Origin: an uncultured Rivibacter sp.
GTDB lineage: Bacteria; Pseudomonadota; Gammaproteobacteria; Burkholderiales; Burkholderiaceae
Direction: 5' to 3'
Length of the DNA stretch: 15,024 bases
Assembly (NCBI GenBank): GCA_946481025.1
Contig: CAMLNA010000111.1
Location: 1-15,024 of the forward strand
The position numbers and the translations under genes were made by a program. Below, piece by piece: positions 1-7,529 of this stretch (the stretch's first letter is position 1; every line of letters starts with the position of its first letter). The notes under the pieces are model-generated. The model was not told the DNA's origin, searched no databases, and saw only the letters and a list, made by a program, of their open reading frames with translations.

Positions 1-911
1 TCGAGATGGAGCACGTGAACTTCGCGGCCGAGTACAAGGACCGCGTGTTCGCCGAGTTCCTGCGCGAATACCAGGCCGGCCGCACGCCCAACCCCGACGT
101 GCTGTGCAACGCCGAGATCAAGTTCAAGGCGTTTCTCGACCATGCGATGCGCCTGGGCGCCGAAAAGATCGCCACCGGGCACTACGCCCGGGTGCGCGAG
201 CGCGACGGCCGCTTCGAGCTGCTCAAGGGGCTGGACGCGACCAAGGACCAGAGCTACTTCCTGCACCGGCTCAACCAGGCGCAGCTGTCGAAGACGCTGT
301 TTCCGGTGGGAGAGCTGCGCAAGACCGAGGTGAGGCGCATCGCGGCCGAGATCGGCCTGCCCAACGCGAAGAAGAAGGACTCGACCGGCATCTGCTTCAT
401 CGGCGAGCGGCCGTTCCGCGAGTTCCTCAACCGCTACCTGGCCAACCGGCCCGGCCCCATCAAGAACGACCGCGGCCGGGTGATCGGCGAACACGTGGGC
501 CTGTCGTTCTACACGCTGGGCCAGCGCAAGGGCATCGGCATCGGCGGCGTGAAGGAAAAGGGCGCGCCCCGCGGCGGTGGCGAACACGAGCCATGGTTCG
601 TGGCGCGCAAGGACATCGAGAACAACACGCTGTACGTGGTGCAGGGCCACGACCACCCCTGGCTGCAGAGCCTGGAACTGGCCGCCGACGAGGCCAGCTG
701 GGTGGCCGGCGAGGCGCCCGCGCCGGGTGCCATGGCGGCCAAGACCCGCTACCGCCAGGCCGACGCCGCCTGCGTGCTGAAGGCCGGTGCCAACGGCGCC
801 TTCGAGCTGGCCTTCCAGGAGCCCCAGTGGGCCGTGACGCCGGGACAGTCGGCCGTGCTGTACGACGGCGACGTGTGCCTGGGCGGCGGCTTCATCGCCC
901 GCCGCGACTGA
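1..911 (+). CDS. mnmA: tRNA-specific 2-thiouridylase MnmA (5' end outside window)
   Basis: MnmA activates C2 of U34 in tRNA-Lys, -Glu and -Gln with ATP and transfers persulfide sulfur from the IscS/Tus relay to make s2U34 in the cytoplasm. The frame is open from base 3, so the gene starts upstream; about 70 N-terminal residues, including the SGGVDS PP-loop, are missing. Seen here: the VNFAAEY segment, the [11 protein letters not shown] motif with the first catalytic Cys at 105-107, ATGHYAR, the KDQSYFL stretch, [13 protein letters not shown] with the second catalytic Cys at 393-395, [11 protein letters not shown], and the C-terminal barrel ending [19 protein letters not shown]. The loop after GIGGVKEKG is a few residues longer and glycine-rich compared with E. 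coli MnmA. It converges on the CAP lipoprotein gene with only 19 bases between the stops. The family assignment is secure. Confidence 0.97.
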   Translation, partial: EMEHVNFAAEYKDRVFAEFLREYQAGRTPNPDVLCNAEIKFKAFLDHAMRLGAEKIATGHYARVRERDGRFELLKGLDATKDQSYFLHRLNQAQLSKTLFPVGELRKTEVRRIAAEIGLPNAKKKDSTGICFIGERPFREFLNRYLANRPGPIKNDRGRVIGEHVGLSFYTLGQRKGIGIGGVKEKGAPRGGGEHEPWFVARKDIENNTLYVVQGHDHPWLQSLELAADEASWVAGEAPAPGAMAAKTRYRQADAACVLKAGANGAFELAFQEPQWAVTPGQSAVLYDGDVCLGGGFIARRD

Positions 912-930
912 GCACCAACGCAGGCAAGCG

Positions 931-1623
931 CTATCGGGGCCGCGCGAGGTCCATCGTCCAGTAGCGTCCCCACTGGCTCGACGCGTTGCCCGCGCAGGCC
1001 ACGCCGATCTCGGTGAAGTTGGCGTTCATGATGTTGGCGCAGTGGCCGTCGCTCGCCATCCAGCCGTCCACGACCTGCTGCACCGTGCTCGGGCCGCCGG
1101 CGATGTTTTCGCCGAGCGCCGACCAGCTGTAGCCCGCCGCGGTGACGCGCTGGCCGAGCGTGCGGCCGTCGAGGCTGGTGTGCGAGAAATAGTTGTTGTC
1201 GGCCATGTCGCGCGAATGGCCGTAGGCCGCATCGGTGAGCCGGGTGTTCCAGGCGAGCGCCGCGGCGGGCGCGAAGCTGCCGCGGCTGCCGCAGCTGGCC
1301 CCTGCGGCACGCCGTGCATTCACCAGCTGCAGCATCTGCGACTGGAAGTTCGACAGGCCGCAGGTATGGGCGGCCGGGGGTGCCGGGCTCGGGCTCGGGC
1401 TCGGGCTCGAAGTCGGTGTCGGACCTGGCGCCGGGGTGGGGGCGGTCGAGGGGGCGGGGGTGGGCGTGGGGCCGCCGCTCGCCGGAGGCGGCGCGTCGGC
1501 GTTGTCGTCACCGCCGCCGCAGGCCTGCAAGGCCAGCACGGCCACCACCAGCCAGCCCAGGGCGAGCCGTTGACGCCGACGTGCGGCACTGTCGTTGTTC
1601 TGTTGCGCGAAGTTGTCTTGCAT
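931..1623 (-). CDS. CAP/SCP-domain lipoprotein
   Basis: The product is 230 residues. After a basic N-terminus (ARRRQR, 14-19) comes a hydrophobic stretch (20-32) ending in a lipobox L-Q-A-C, with Cys35 as the likely lipidation site. The protein is therefore probably an envelope lipoprotein. Residues 40-85 form a Pro/Thr/Ser/Ala-rich linker of TP, AP and SP dipeptides. A bacterial CAP (CRISP/Antigen 5/PR-1, SCP) domain follows at about 88-230. The family positions visible are His136 (YGHSRDM), His148 (YFSH), Glu172 (GEN) and His194 (SDGHCANIM), followed by FTEIGVAC. Four more cysteines (88, 111, 195, 210) could form disulfides. Bacterial CAP proteins have no agreed enzyme activity; binding or envelope roles are usually proposed. 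ATG at 1621-1623 is the only start that keeps the whole signal and lipobox; its ribosome binding site is weak. It diverges from the export operon. Confidence 0.88.
   Translation of the reverse strand: MQDNFAQQNNDSAARRRQRLALGWLVVAVLALQACGGGDDNADAPPPASGGPTPTPAPSTAPTPAPGPTPTSSPSPSPSPAPPAAHTCGLSNFQSQMLQLVNARRAAGASCGSRGSFAPAAALAWNTRLTDAAYGHSRDMADNNYFSHTSLDGRTLGQRVTAAGYSWSALGENIAGGPSTVQQVVDGWMASDGHCANIMNANFTEIGVACAGNASSQWGRYWTMDLARPR
1385..1408. repeat. GGGCTC hexamer repeated four times
   Basis: Four perfect head-to-tail copies of GGGCTC lie inside the CAP lipoprotein gene. On the coding strand they read as alternating Ser-Pro codons in the linker. Because the unit is six bases, slippage would change linker length by two residues without shifting the frame. 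Confidence 0.85.
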
Positions 1624-1687
1624 AAGTAGCCCAGCTTGCTTGAGAGCGGCGTATGCAGGGATGACAAAGTGCAACCGCCGGCGGGCC

Positions 1688-1697
1688 TTGTGCACAA
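1688..1697. promoter_or_regulatory. Perfect 10-base palindrome TTGTGCACAA in divergent promoter region
   Basis: The 108 bases between the divergent CAP lipoprotein and membrane fusion protein genes hold a perfect palindrome, TTGTGCACAA. It overlaps CACAAT (1693-1698), a possible -10 element for the export operon about 34 bases before its ATG. No convincing -35 was found at the right spacing. It could be an operator or a chance palindrome. Confidence 0.3.
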
Positions 1698-1731
1698 TCG
1701 CACCGCCCTCACCGCCTTGCTCCCGCACGCC

Positions 1732-2976
1732 ATGGCCGACGAAGACCAGCCCCCCGCCGCTGCCTCGAAGTTGTCGCAACTGCGCATCGATCGCACGGCC
1801 CTGCCGCCGGCACGCCGGCGCCGCGGGCGCTGGAAGTGGATCGTCGCGGCCCTCGTGCTGCTGGCGGCGGCCGGGCTCGTATTCGCGCCCCGCAAGGCCG
1901 AGGTGCAGACCACCACGGTGCTGACCAGCTACCCGTCGATGCAGTACGCGCAGCTCACCGCGTCGGGCTATGTGGTGGCGCAGCGACGCGCCGCGGTCGC
2001 CTCCAAGGCCACAGGCCGGCTCCTGGAGCTCAACGTGCGCGAAGGCTCGCAGGTGAAAAAGGGCGAGGTCATCGCGCGGCTCGACGCCAGCGACGTGCAG
2101 GCCGCCATCGCCAGCGCGCAGGCCGGCGTGCGCCAGGCCGAGGCGGCGCTGGCGCAGGCGCGAGTGGAAGCGGCGAATGCCGAAGCCGAGCAGAAGCGCA
2201 CGCAGGGCCTGCAGGCACAGGGTTTCGTGTCGCCGCAGGCGGTGGACGCGGCGCTCACCCGCGCCAATGCCGCACGGGCCGCCGTGGCCTCGGCCGAGGC
2301 CGGGCTCGCGCAGGCGCGGGCGCAGGTGAACGTGCAGCGGGTGAACGAGAACTTCACCGAGATCCGCGCCCCTTTCGATGGCGTGGTGCTGGTGAAGAAC
2401 GCCAACGTCGGGGACATCATCACGCCGTTCTCCAGTGCGGCCGGCTCGCAGGGCGCGGTGGTGACCATGGCCGACATGAGCACGCTCGAGGTGGAAGCCG
2501 ACGTGTCCGAGAGCAACCTGTCGAAGGCCAGGATCGGCCAGCCGGTCGAGATCACGCTCGACGCGCTGCCCGACGCGCGCTTTCGCGGCCAGGTGGGCGG
2601 CATCGTGCCCACGGTGGACCGGGCCAAGGCCACGGTCATGACCAAGATCCGCTTCGAGAAGCTCGATGCGCGCATCCTCCCGGAAATGAGCGCGAAGGTG
2701 ACCTTCCTGTCGCAGCCCGCGACCGACGCCGACCAGCGCCCGGTGCTGGCGGTGAACCCGGAGGCGGTGACTGAACGCGGCGGCGCGAAGGTGGTGCTGC
2801 GGCTGGCGAAACAGGGCGAGGATGAGGTGCTCGAAGCGGTGGAGGTCACGCCGGGCCGCAGGCTGGGCGACCTGCTCGAGGTGTCGTCGGGCACGCTCAA
2901 GTCGGGCGAGCGGCTGGTGCTCAAGCCTGCCGACACGTTGCAGGCCGGCACCAAGGTGGCGGTGGCGGCAAAGTGA
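1732..2976 (+). CDS. Membrane fusion protein of ABC exporter (MacA/HlyD family)
   Basis: This 414-residue periplasmic adaptor should link an inner-membrane ABC exporter to an outer-membrane channel. Layout: basic cytoplasmic N-terminus (RRRRGRWKW), one TM helix at about 36-52, a first lipoyl half-motif at about 85-118 (TGRLLELNVREGSQVKKGEVIARLD), an Ala/Gln-rich coiled-coil hairpin at about 118-205, the second lipoyl half at 208-247 (FTEIRAPFDGVVL), a beta-barrel at about 250-330, and a C-terminal membrane-proximal domain. The start is ATG at 1732; an upstream TTG would add 32 residues that look like translated leader (the divergent promoter region). No good Shine-Dalgarno is visible before the ATG. 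It is the first gene of the operon, 16 bases before the ATPase. No TolC-like gene is in the window, so the outer channel must be elsewhere. The substrate is not predictable. Confidence 0.92.
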   Translation: MADEDQPPAAASKLSQLRIDRTALPPARRRRGRWKWIVAALVLLAAAGLVFAPRKAEVQTTTVLTSYPSMQYAQLTASGYVVAQRRAAVASKATGRLLELNVREGSQVKKGEVIARLDASDVQAAIASAQAGVRQAEAALAQARVEAANAEAEQKRTQGLQAQGFVSPQAVDAALTRANAARAAVASAEAGLAQARAQVNVQRVNENFTEIRAPFDGVVLVKNANVGDIITPFSSAAGSQGAVVTMADMSTLEVEADVSESNLSKARIGQPVEITLDALPDARFRGQVGGIVPTVDRAKATVMTKIRFEKLDARILPEMSAKVTFLSQPATDADQRPVLAVNPEAVTERGGAKVVLRLAKQGEDEVLEAVEVTPGRRLGDLLEVSSGTLKSGERLVLKPADTLQAGTKVAVAAK

Positions 2977-2992
2977 ACCTCGGGGTGTCGTC

Positions 2993-3676
<684 letters not shown>

Positions 3677-3689
3677 GGGGCGGGCGGCG

Positions 3690-4853
3690 ATGTTCATCTT
3701 CAGGCTGCTGCTGAAGAACGCCTTCCGCCACAAGCTGCGCACGCTGCTCACCATGGTGGGCCTCATCGTGGCCATCTGCGCCTTCGGCCTGCTGCGCACC
3801 ATCGTCGATGCCTGGTATGCCGGCGTGGAGGCGAGCTCCAGCACGCGCCTCGTCACCCGCAGCGCGATCTCGCTCACCTTTCCGCTGCCGCTGCACTATG
3901 CCGAGCGCATCCGCGCGGTCGACGGCGTGAGCAGCGTGTCGTGGGCCAACTGGTTCGGCGGCATCTACATCGAGCCGCGCAACTTCTTCGCGCAGTTCGC
4001 GGTGGATGCGCCGACCTACCTCGCGCTCTACCCGGAATACCGCATCAGCGACGCCGAGCGGGAGGCCTTCATGCGTGACCGGCAAGGTGCCATGGTGGGC
4101 AGGAAGCTCGCCGACAAGTTCGGCTGGAAGGTGGGCGACACCATCCCGCTCAAGGGCACCATCTACCCCGGCACCTGGAACTTCACGCTGCGCGCCATCT
4201 ACGAGGGCGCCGAGGCCAGGACCGACGAACAACAGATGCTCTTCCACTGGAAGTACCTGACCGAGACCTTCCGCGCACGCGTGAAGTCGGCGCGCAACGT
4301 CGACTTCGTGGGCGTGTACGTGCTGGGCATCGACCAGCCCGAGAACGCCGCCGCCGTTTCGCTGCGCGTGGACGGACTCTTCAAGAACTCGCTGGCCGAA
4401 ACCCTGACCGAAACCGAAAGCGCCTTCCAGCTCAGCTTCGTGTCGATGAGCGAAGCCATCCTCGTCGCCATCCAGGCCGTGAGCTTCATCATCGTGGTGA
4501 TCATCATGGCCGTGATGGCCAACACGATGACGATGACGGCACGCGAACGGCTGGCCGAATACGCGACGCTGAAGGCGCTGGGCTTTTCACCGGGGTTCGT
4601 GGTGAAGCTGCTGTTCGGCGAGAGCCTGCTGATCGCGTTGATCGGCGGCGGGCTGGGGCTGCTGGTCACGCTGCCGGTCGCGGCGGCGTTCAAGAACGCT
4701 GTGGGGACGTTGTTCCCGGTGTTCGAGGTGAGCGCCCTGACGCAGGCTCTGCAGATGGCGGCTTGTGTGGTGGTGGGCGTGGTGGCTGCGGCCTGGCCGG
4801 CGTGGAAGATGAGCCGCATCGACATCGTGCAGGGGTTGAGGCATGTGGCGTAG
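3690..4853 (+). CDS. FtsX-family ABC transporter permease (first)
   Basis: This 387-residue inner-membrane permease has the MacB/FtsX topology: TM1 at about 18-40, a large periplasmic domain at about 41-250 (MacB_PCD-like), then three TM helices at about 256-280, 309-333 and 352-373. The cytoplasmic segment [17 protein letters not shown] (284-300) is the usual coupling-helix region that contacts the ATPase. The ATG at 3690 follows a purine-rich GAGGGGCGGGCGGCG stretch. It probably pairs with the second permease at 5545 as a heterodimer, because the ATPase gene is single and both permeases are half-size. The two permease genes are now 691 bases apart, with a toxin-antitoxin pair between them. 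The transported molecule is unknown. Confidence 0.93.
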   Translation: MFIFRLLLKNAFRHKLRTLLTMVGLIVAICAFGLLRTIVDAWYAGVEASSSTRLVTRSAISLTFPLPLHYAERIRAVDGVSSVSWANWFGGIYIEPRNFFAQFAVDAPTYLALYPEYRISDAEREAFMRDRQGAMVGRKLADKFGWKVGDTIPLKGTIYPGTWNFTLRAIYEGAEARTDEQQMLFHWKYLTETFRARVKSARNVDFVGVYVLGIDQPENAAAVSLRVDGLFKNSLAETLTETESAFQLSFVSMSEAILVAIQAVSFIIVVIIMAVMANTMTMTARERLAEYATLKALGFSPGFVVKLLFGESLLIALIGGGLGLLVTLPVAAAFKNAVGTLFPVFEVSALTQALQMAACVVVGVVAAAWPAWKMSRIDIVQGLRHVA

Positions 4854-4854
4854 A
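4848..4854. repeat. Left copy of 7-base direct repeat GCGTAGA
   Basis: GCGTAGA spans the stop codon of permease 1. An identical copy lies at 5522-5528, just before permease 2. The two copies flank the toxin-antitoxin module and could be a target duplication or a recombination footprint. Seven bases can also match by chance. Confidence 0.4.
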
Positions 4855-4864
4855 AGGGCTGCCA

Positions 4865-4890
4865 TGACCAGGAAGGTCACTGCCTACAAT
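4865..4890 (+). promoter_or_regulatory. Candidate promoter and operator of the toxin-antitoxin module
   Basis: The 134 bases between permease 1 and the antitoxin contain a perfect inverted repeat, TGACC-AGGAA-GGTCA (4865-4879). Six bases further on is TACAAT (4885-4890), a good -10 match. A -35 hexamer at normal spacing would fall within or next to the inverted repeat but is poor (ATGACC at 4864-4869, 15-base spacer). A dyad overlapping the promoter fits the autoregulation usual in type II modules. This is an inference from position. Confidence 0.4.
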
Positions 4891-4976
4891 CTCACCTGCA
4901 TCAGTCCCGCGCCGCCAGCTCTCACGCCGAACAGGATGATCTGCTCTTGCAACCTGCACGCGGCACCTTGACGCTC

Positions 4977-4980
4977 GGAG
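4977..4980 (+). promoter_or_regulatory. Ribosome binding site of the antitoxin gene
   Basis: GGAG, seven bases before ATG 4988, is a clear Shine-Dalgarno and supports that start. Confidence 0.6.
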
Positions 4981-4987
4981 AAACGAC

Positions 4988-5218
4988 ATGAGCACAACTC
5001 CCTTGGAAGCACTGGAAGCAGAAGCTCTGAAGCTTGCGCCAGCTGATCGTTCTCATTTGATCGAGCGCTTGATCGCAACACTCGATGTCGACCAGGAAGT
5101 CGAGGAAGCCTGGGCGCGCGAAGCAGACCGACGGGAAGCAGAGCTGGACGCCGGCACGGTCACGGCGGTGTCAGGGCAGGACGCCATTGCGCGGCTGAAG
5201 GCAAGGCTGGCGCGGTGA
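4988..5218 (+). CDS. Type II antitoxin, putative addiction module component (PF09720-like)
   Basis: This small acidic protein of 76 residues matches the putative addiction module component family (TIGR02574/PF09720). It shows the typical LAPADRSHLIERLIATLD segment (16-33), then a Trp and charged stretch (EEAWAREADRREAELDAGTV, 39-58), and a C-terminal region (SGQDAIARLKARL) expected to wrap the toxin. It should neutralise the downstream RelE/ParE-like toxin and, with it, repress their common promoter. Its stop overlaps the toxin GTG start by four bases (GTGA), implying translational coupling. GC content is visibly lower than in the transporter: 62 of 120 bases in 4981-5100, against 43 of 60 in 4621-4680. 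This points to separate ancestry from the operon it interrupts. Confidence 0.88.
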   Translation: MSTTPLEALEAEALKLAPADRSHLIERLIATLDVDQEVEEAWAREADRREAELDAGTVTAVSGQDAIARLKARLAR

Positions 5219-5508
5219 CTTACACGCTGCACCCTGCCGCAGAACAAGACTTGGCTGCCGTCGTAGATTTCTACGCCGAGCAAGCCGGCGCGGTCGTTGC
5301 GAAGCGCTTTTTGTTCGAGTTCGAACGCGTAGCCCAACTCCTGGTGCAGCACCCTGACCTCGGCACGCCGGGCCCCAACGGACGCAGGACGTTTTCTTTG
5401 CGGATCTTCCCGTATTCGGTGATCTACCGCGAATTCGAGGATGGCATACGCATCCTCGTGGTACGACATCAGCGCCGCAAGCCGGGATTCGGCGGCGGCA
5501 GGCGCTAG
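5215..5508 (+). CDS. RelE/ParE-family toxin
   Basis: A 97-residue basic protein with the compact RelE/ParE fold pattern: N-terminal strand YTLHPAAEQDL, two helices (12-45, DLAAVVDFYAEQ and AKRFLFEFERVAQLL), then the HPDLGTPGPNGRRTFSLRIFPYSVIYR sheet region and the closing strand IRILVVRHQRRKPGF (78-92), characteristic of ParE-like members. Whether it acts on gyrase (ParE-like) or cleaves ribosome-bound mRNA (RelE-like) cannot be decided. PF09720 antitoxins are commonly paired with such toxins. The start is GTG at 5215, overlapping the antitoxin stop; no later ATG keeps the first strand. The toxin stop is 36 bases before the permease 2 ATG. Confidence 0.88.
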   Translation: MTYTLHPAAEQDLAAVVDFYAEQAGAVVAKRFLFEFERVAQLLVQHPDLGTPGPNGRRTFSLRIFPYSVIYREFEDGIRILVVRHQRRKPGFGGGRR

Positions 5509-5521
5509 ATCAGCGCAGCGT

Positions 5522-5528
5522 GCGTAGA
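5522..5528. repeat. Right copy of 7-base direct repeat GCGTAGA
   Basis: This is identical to 4848-4854. If the segment between the copies were removed, permease 1 would end in TAG followed by 17 bases and then the permease 2 ATG. That spacing is much like the 16- and 13-base gaps elsewhere in the operon. Confidence 0.4.
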
Positions 5529-5544
5529 TCGCACTCAGCGCGCC

Positions 5545-6714
5545 ATGAAACCCCTCCCCCTCAGCTACATCGCCCGCAACCTCTGGGTGCGCCGCGTCAC
5601 CACGCTGCTCACCGCCGGCGGCATGGCGCTGGTGGTGTACGTGTTCGCCACCGTGCTGATGATGAGCGAGGGCATCAAGGCCACGCTGGTGGCAACCGGG
5701 CAGCCCGACAACGTGATCGTGCTGCGCAAGGGCGCGGGCGCCGAGATCAACTCCGGCGTCAGCCGCGACCAGGCCGCCATCGTCGAGAGCCTCGCCGGCA
5801 TCGCGACCGACGGGCAGGGCCGGCGCATCGTGTCCAAGGAGCCCGTGGTGCTGAACAACCTGCCCAAGCGCGGCAGCGGCAAGCCCAGCAACGTGACGGT
5901 GCGCGGCACCTCGGACCTCGGGCTCGCGCTGCGGCCGCAGGTGCGCCTCGTCGAAGGGCGCATGTTCCGCCCCGGCAGCAGCGAGATCGTCACCGGCAGC
6001 GCCATCGCGCGCGGCTTCAGCGGTGCGGCCTTGGGCGAAACGCTGCGCTTCGCCGGGCGCGACTGGACGGTGGTGGGTGTGTTCGACGCCGGCCGCACCG
6101 GCTTCGATTCCGAGATCTGGGGCGATGCCGACCAGATGATGCAGGCCTTCCGCCGCAACTCGTATTCGAGCGTGATCTTCAAGCTGGCCGATGCGGGCCG
6201 GTTCGAGCGGGCGAAGGCCACGCTCGAAGGCGACCCGAGGCTGTCGCTCGACGCCAAGCCGGAGCGCCAGTTCTACGAAGAACAGTCGCGCGCGCTGGCC
6301 ACCTTCATCCGCTACCTGGGGCTGGCGCTCTCGATCATCTTCTCGATCGGCGCGGTGGTGGGCGCCATGATCACCATGTTCGCCGCGGTGGCGCAGCGGG
6401 TGGGCGAGATCGGCACGCTGCGCGCCCTGGGCTTCCGGCGCAGCGCCGTGCTCACGGCCTTCCTGGGCGAATCGCTGCTGCTGGCGCTGGTGGGCGGCGT
6501 GATGGGGCTGGCCGCCGCCTCGCTGATGCAGGCGGTGAACATCTCGACCACCAACTTCCAGACCTTCTCGGAGCTGGCCTTCCAGTTCAAGCTCACGCCG
6601 GCGATCGCGGTGCAGACGCTCGCGTTTTCGCTGGTGATGGGCTTCGTGGGCGGCTTCATCCCGGCCTGGCGGGCGGGGCGGCTGAAGATCGTGGACTGCC
6701 TGCGGGAGGCGTAG
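5545..6714 (+). CDS. FtsX-family ABC transporter permease (second)
   Basis: This 389-residue permease has the same plan as the first: TM1 at about 18-40, a periplasmic domain at about 41-250, TM2 at about 255-283, TM3 at about 304-328, TM4 at about 352-373, and a cytoplasmic coupling segment AQRVGEIGTLRALGF (283-297) before TM3. It is clearly diverged from permease 1 along its length, so the pair looks like two distinct subunits, not a recent duplication. The start is ATG at 5545, giving MKPLPLSYIARNLWVRR, the usual amphipathic N-terminus. No Shine-Dalgarno is evident just before it, so translation may depend on coupling to upstream genes. It is the last gene of the operon and converges on the response regulator gene, with 67 bases between stops. 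Confidence 0.93.
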   Translation: MKPLPLSYIARNLWVRRVTTLLTAGGMALVVYVFATVLMMSEGIKATLVATGQPDNVIVLRKGAGAEINSGVSRDQAAIVESLAGIATDGQGRRIVSKEPVVLNNLPKRGSGKPSNVTVRGTSDLGLALRPQVRLVEGRMFRPGSSEIVTGSAIARGFSGAALGETLRFAGRDWTVVGVFDAGRTGFDSEIWGDADQMMQAFRRNSYSSVIFKLADAGRFERAKATLEGDPRLSLDAKPERQFYEEQSRALATFIRYLGLALSIIFSIGAVVGAMITMFAAVAQRVGEIGTLRALGFRRSAVLTAFLGESLLLALVGGVMGLAAASLMQAVNISTTNFQTFSELAFQFKLTPAIAVQTLAFSLVMGFVGGFIPAWRAGRLKIVDCLREA

Positions 6715-6781
6715 GACCTCGCCATCGCTTCGATACGGTTCGGGTGTCCGTGCAAAGCTGCCGAATACCTTCACCGCCCGA

Positions 6782-7507
6782 TCAAAGCGAACGCAGCAGC
6801 TCCGCGCCGGCGCGGCTTGCCTCCACCTGCCCGAGCCCGTGCTTGAGCTCCACCACGCAGTGCCCCGGGCGGTCGCGCACGATGCGCGCGACGAAGTGCA
6901 GGTTCACGATGGCCGCGCGGTGCACCTGCACGAAGGCCAGCGGGTCCAGGCGCTGCTGCAGCGACTTGAGCGGCAGCTCCACCAGGTGCTCGCCGTCGCG
7001 GGTGACGAGCTGCGTGTACCCGGGCACGGCGCGCAGGCAGGCCACGTCTTCCAGGCGCACCAGCTGCGTCTGGGTGCCGCGCGTCACCCGCAGCCAGGGC
7101 GAGGCGGCCGCCTCCGCCGGCACGGCAGCCGCTTGCAGCAGTGCCGCCAGGCGAGCCTTCAGCCGCGTCACCGTGTCGCCCAGCCGGGCCGGCTCCAGCG
7201 GCTTCACCAGGTAGTCGATGGCGCGTGCCTCGAAGGCACGCAGCGCGTGCTGGTCGTAGGCGGTCACGAAGACGATCTCGCCGGCATAGCCGCGTTCGCG
7301 CATCTGCTGCGCAGCGGCCATGCCGTCCAGGTGCGGCATGTTGACGTCGAGGAAGGCCACCTCGGGTCGGTGCTCCAGCGCGGCAGCGAGCGCACGGCGG
7401 CCGTCGGCCGCCTCGGCCACGATGCGCAGCTCGGGCCATGCCAAGGCGAGCGCCTCGCGCAGCTCGGCGCGCAGCAGCGGCTCGTCGTCGGCGATCAGGG
7501 CACGCAT
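6782..7507 (-). CDS. LytTR-family response regulator
   Basis: A 241-residue two-component regulator of the AlgR/LytR type. The N-terminal receiver (1-120) has the acidic pair Asp7/Asp8, phosphoacceptor Asp54 (AFLDVNMPHLDG), Thr82 (VTAYD) and Lys102 (YLVKPLEP), all intact. The C-terminal LytTR DNA-binding domain (about 137-240) shows the DVACLRAVPGYTQLVT and FVQVHRAAIVNL signatures. The ATG at 7507 is preceded by AAGGAAAGG (7512-7520) and gives the standard MRALIADDEPL start; longer frames run into the kinase gene. It lies 22 bases after the kinase stop, so the kinase is its obvious partner. LytTR regulators usually bind paired short direct repeats; none was recognised with confidence here. 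Its targets are unknown, but the co-transcribed glycosidase-like gene is a natural candidate. Confidence 0.95.
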   Translation of the reverse strand: MRALIADDEPLLRAELREALALAWPELRIVAEAADGRRALAAALEHRPEVAFLDVNMPHLDGMAAAQQMRERGYAGEIVFVTAYDQHALRAFEARAIDYLVKPLEPARLGDTVTRLKARLAALLQAAAVPAEAAASPWLRVTRGTQTQLVRLEDVACLRAVPGYTQLVTRDGEHLVELPLKSLQQRLDPLAFVQVHRAAIVNLHFVARIVRDRPGHCVVELKHGLGQVEASRAGAELLRSL

Positions 7508-7529
7508 GCGACCTTTCCTTTCGTCTCTC

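Noticed and set aside
912..930. Terminator between convergent mnmA and CAP lipoprotein genes
   Set aside because: Only 19 bases, with no hairpin or T-run visible.
1636..1731. N-terminal extension of the membrane fusion protein from TTG 1636
   Set aside because: The extra 32 residues would lie in the divergent promoter region, look non-coding, and precede a normal ATG and short cytoplasmic tail.
6715..6781. Possible bidirectional terminator between convergent permease 2 and response regulator genes
   Set aside because: Only an imperfect stem (GGTTCGG with CCGAATACC, about 17-base loop) and no U-run. Too weak to call.
5520..7214. A 564-codon plus-strand frame overlapping permease 2 and the response regulator
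   Set aside because: Out-of-frame translation of permease 2, Arg-rich and without domains. It continues antisense through the regulator.
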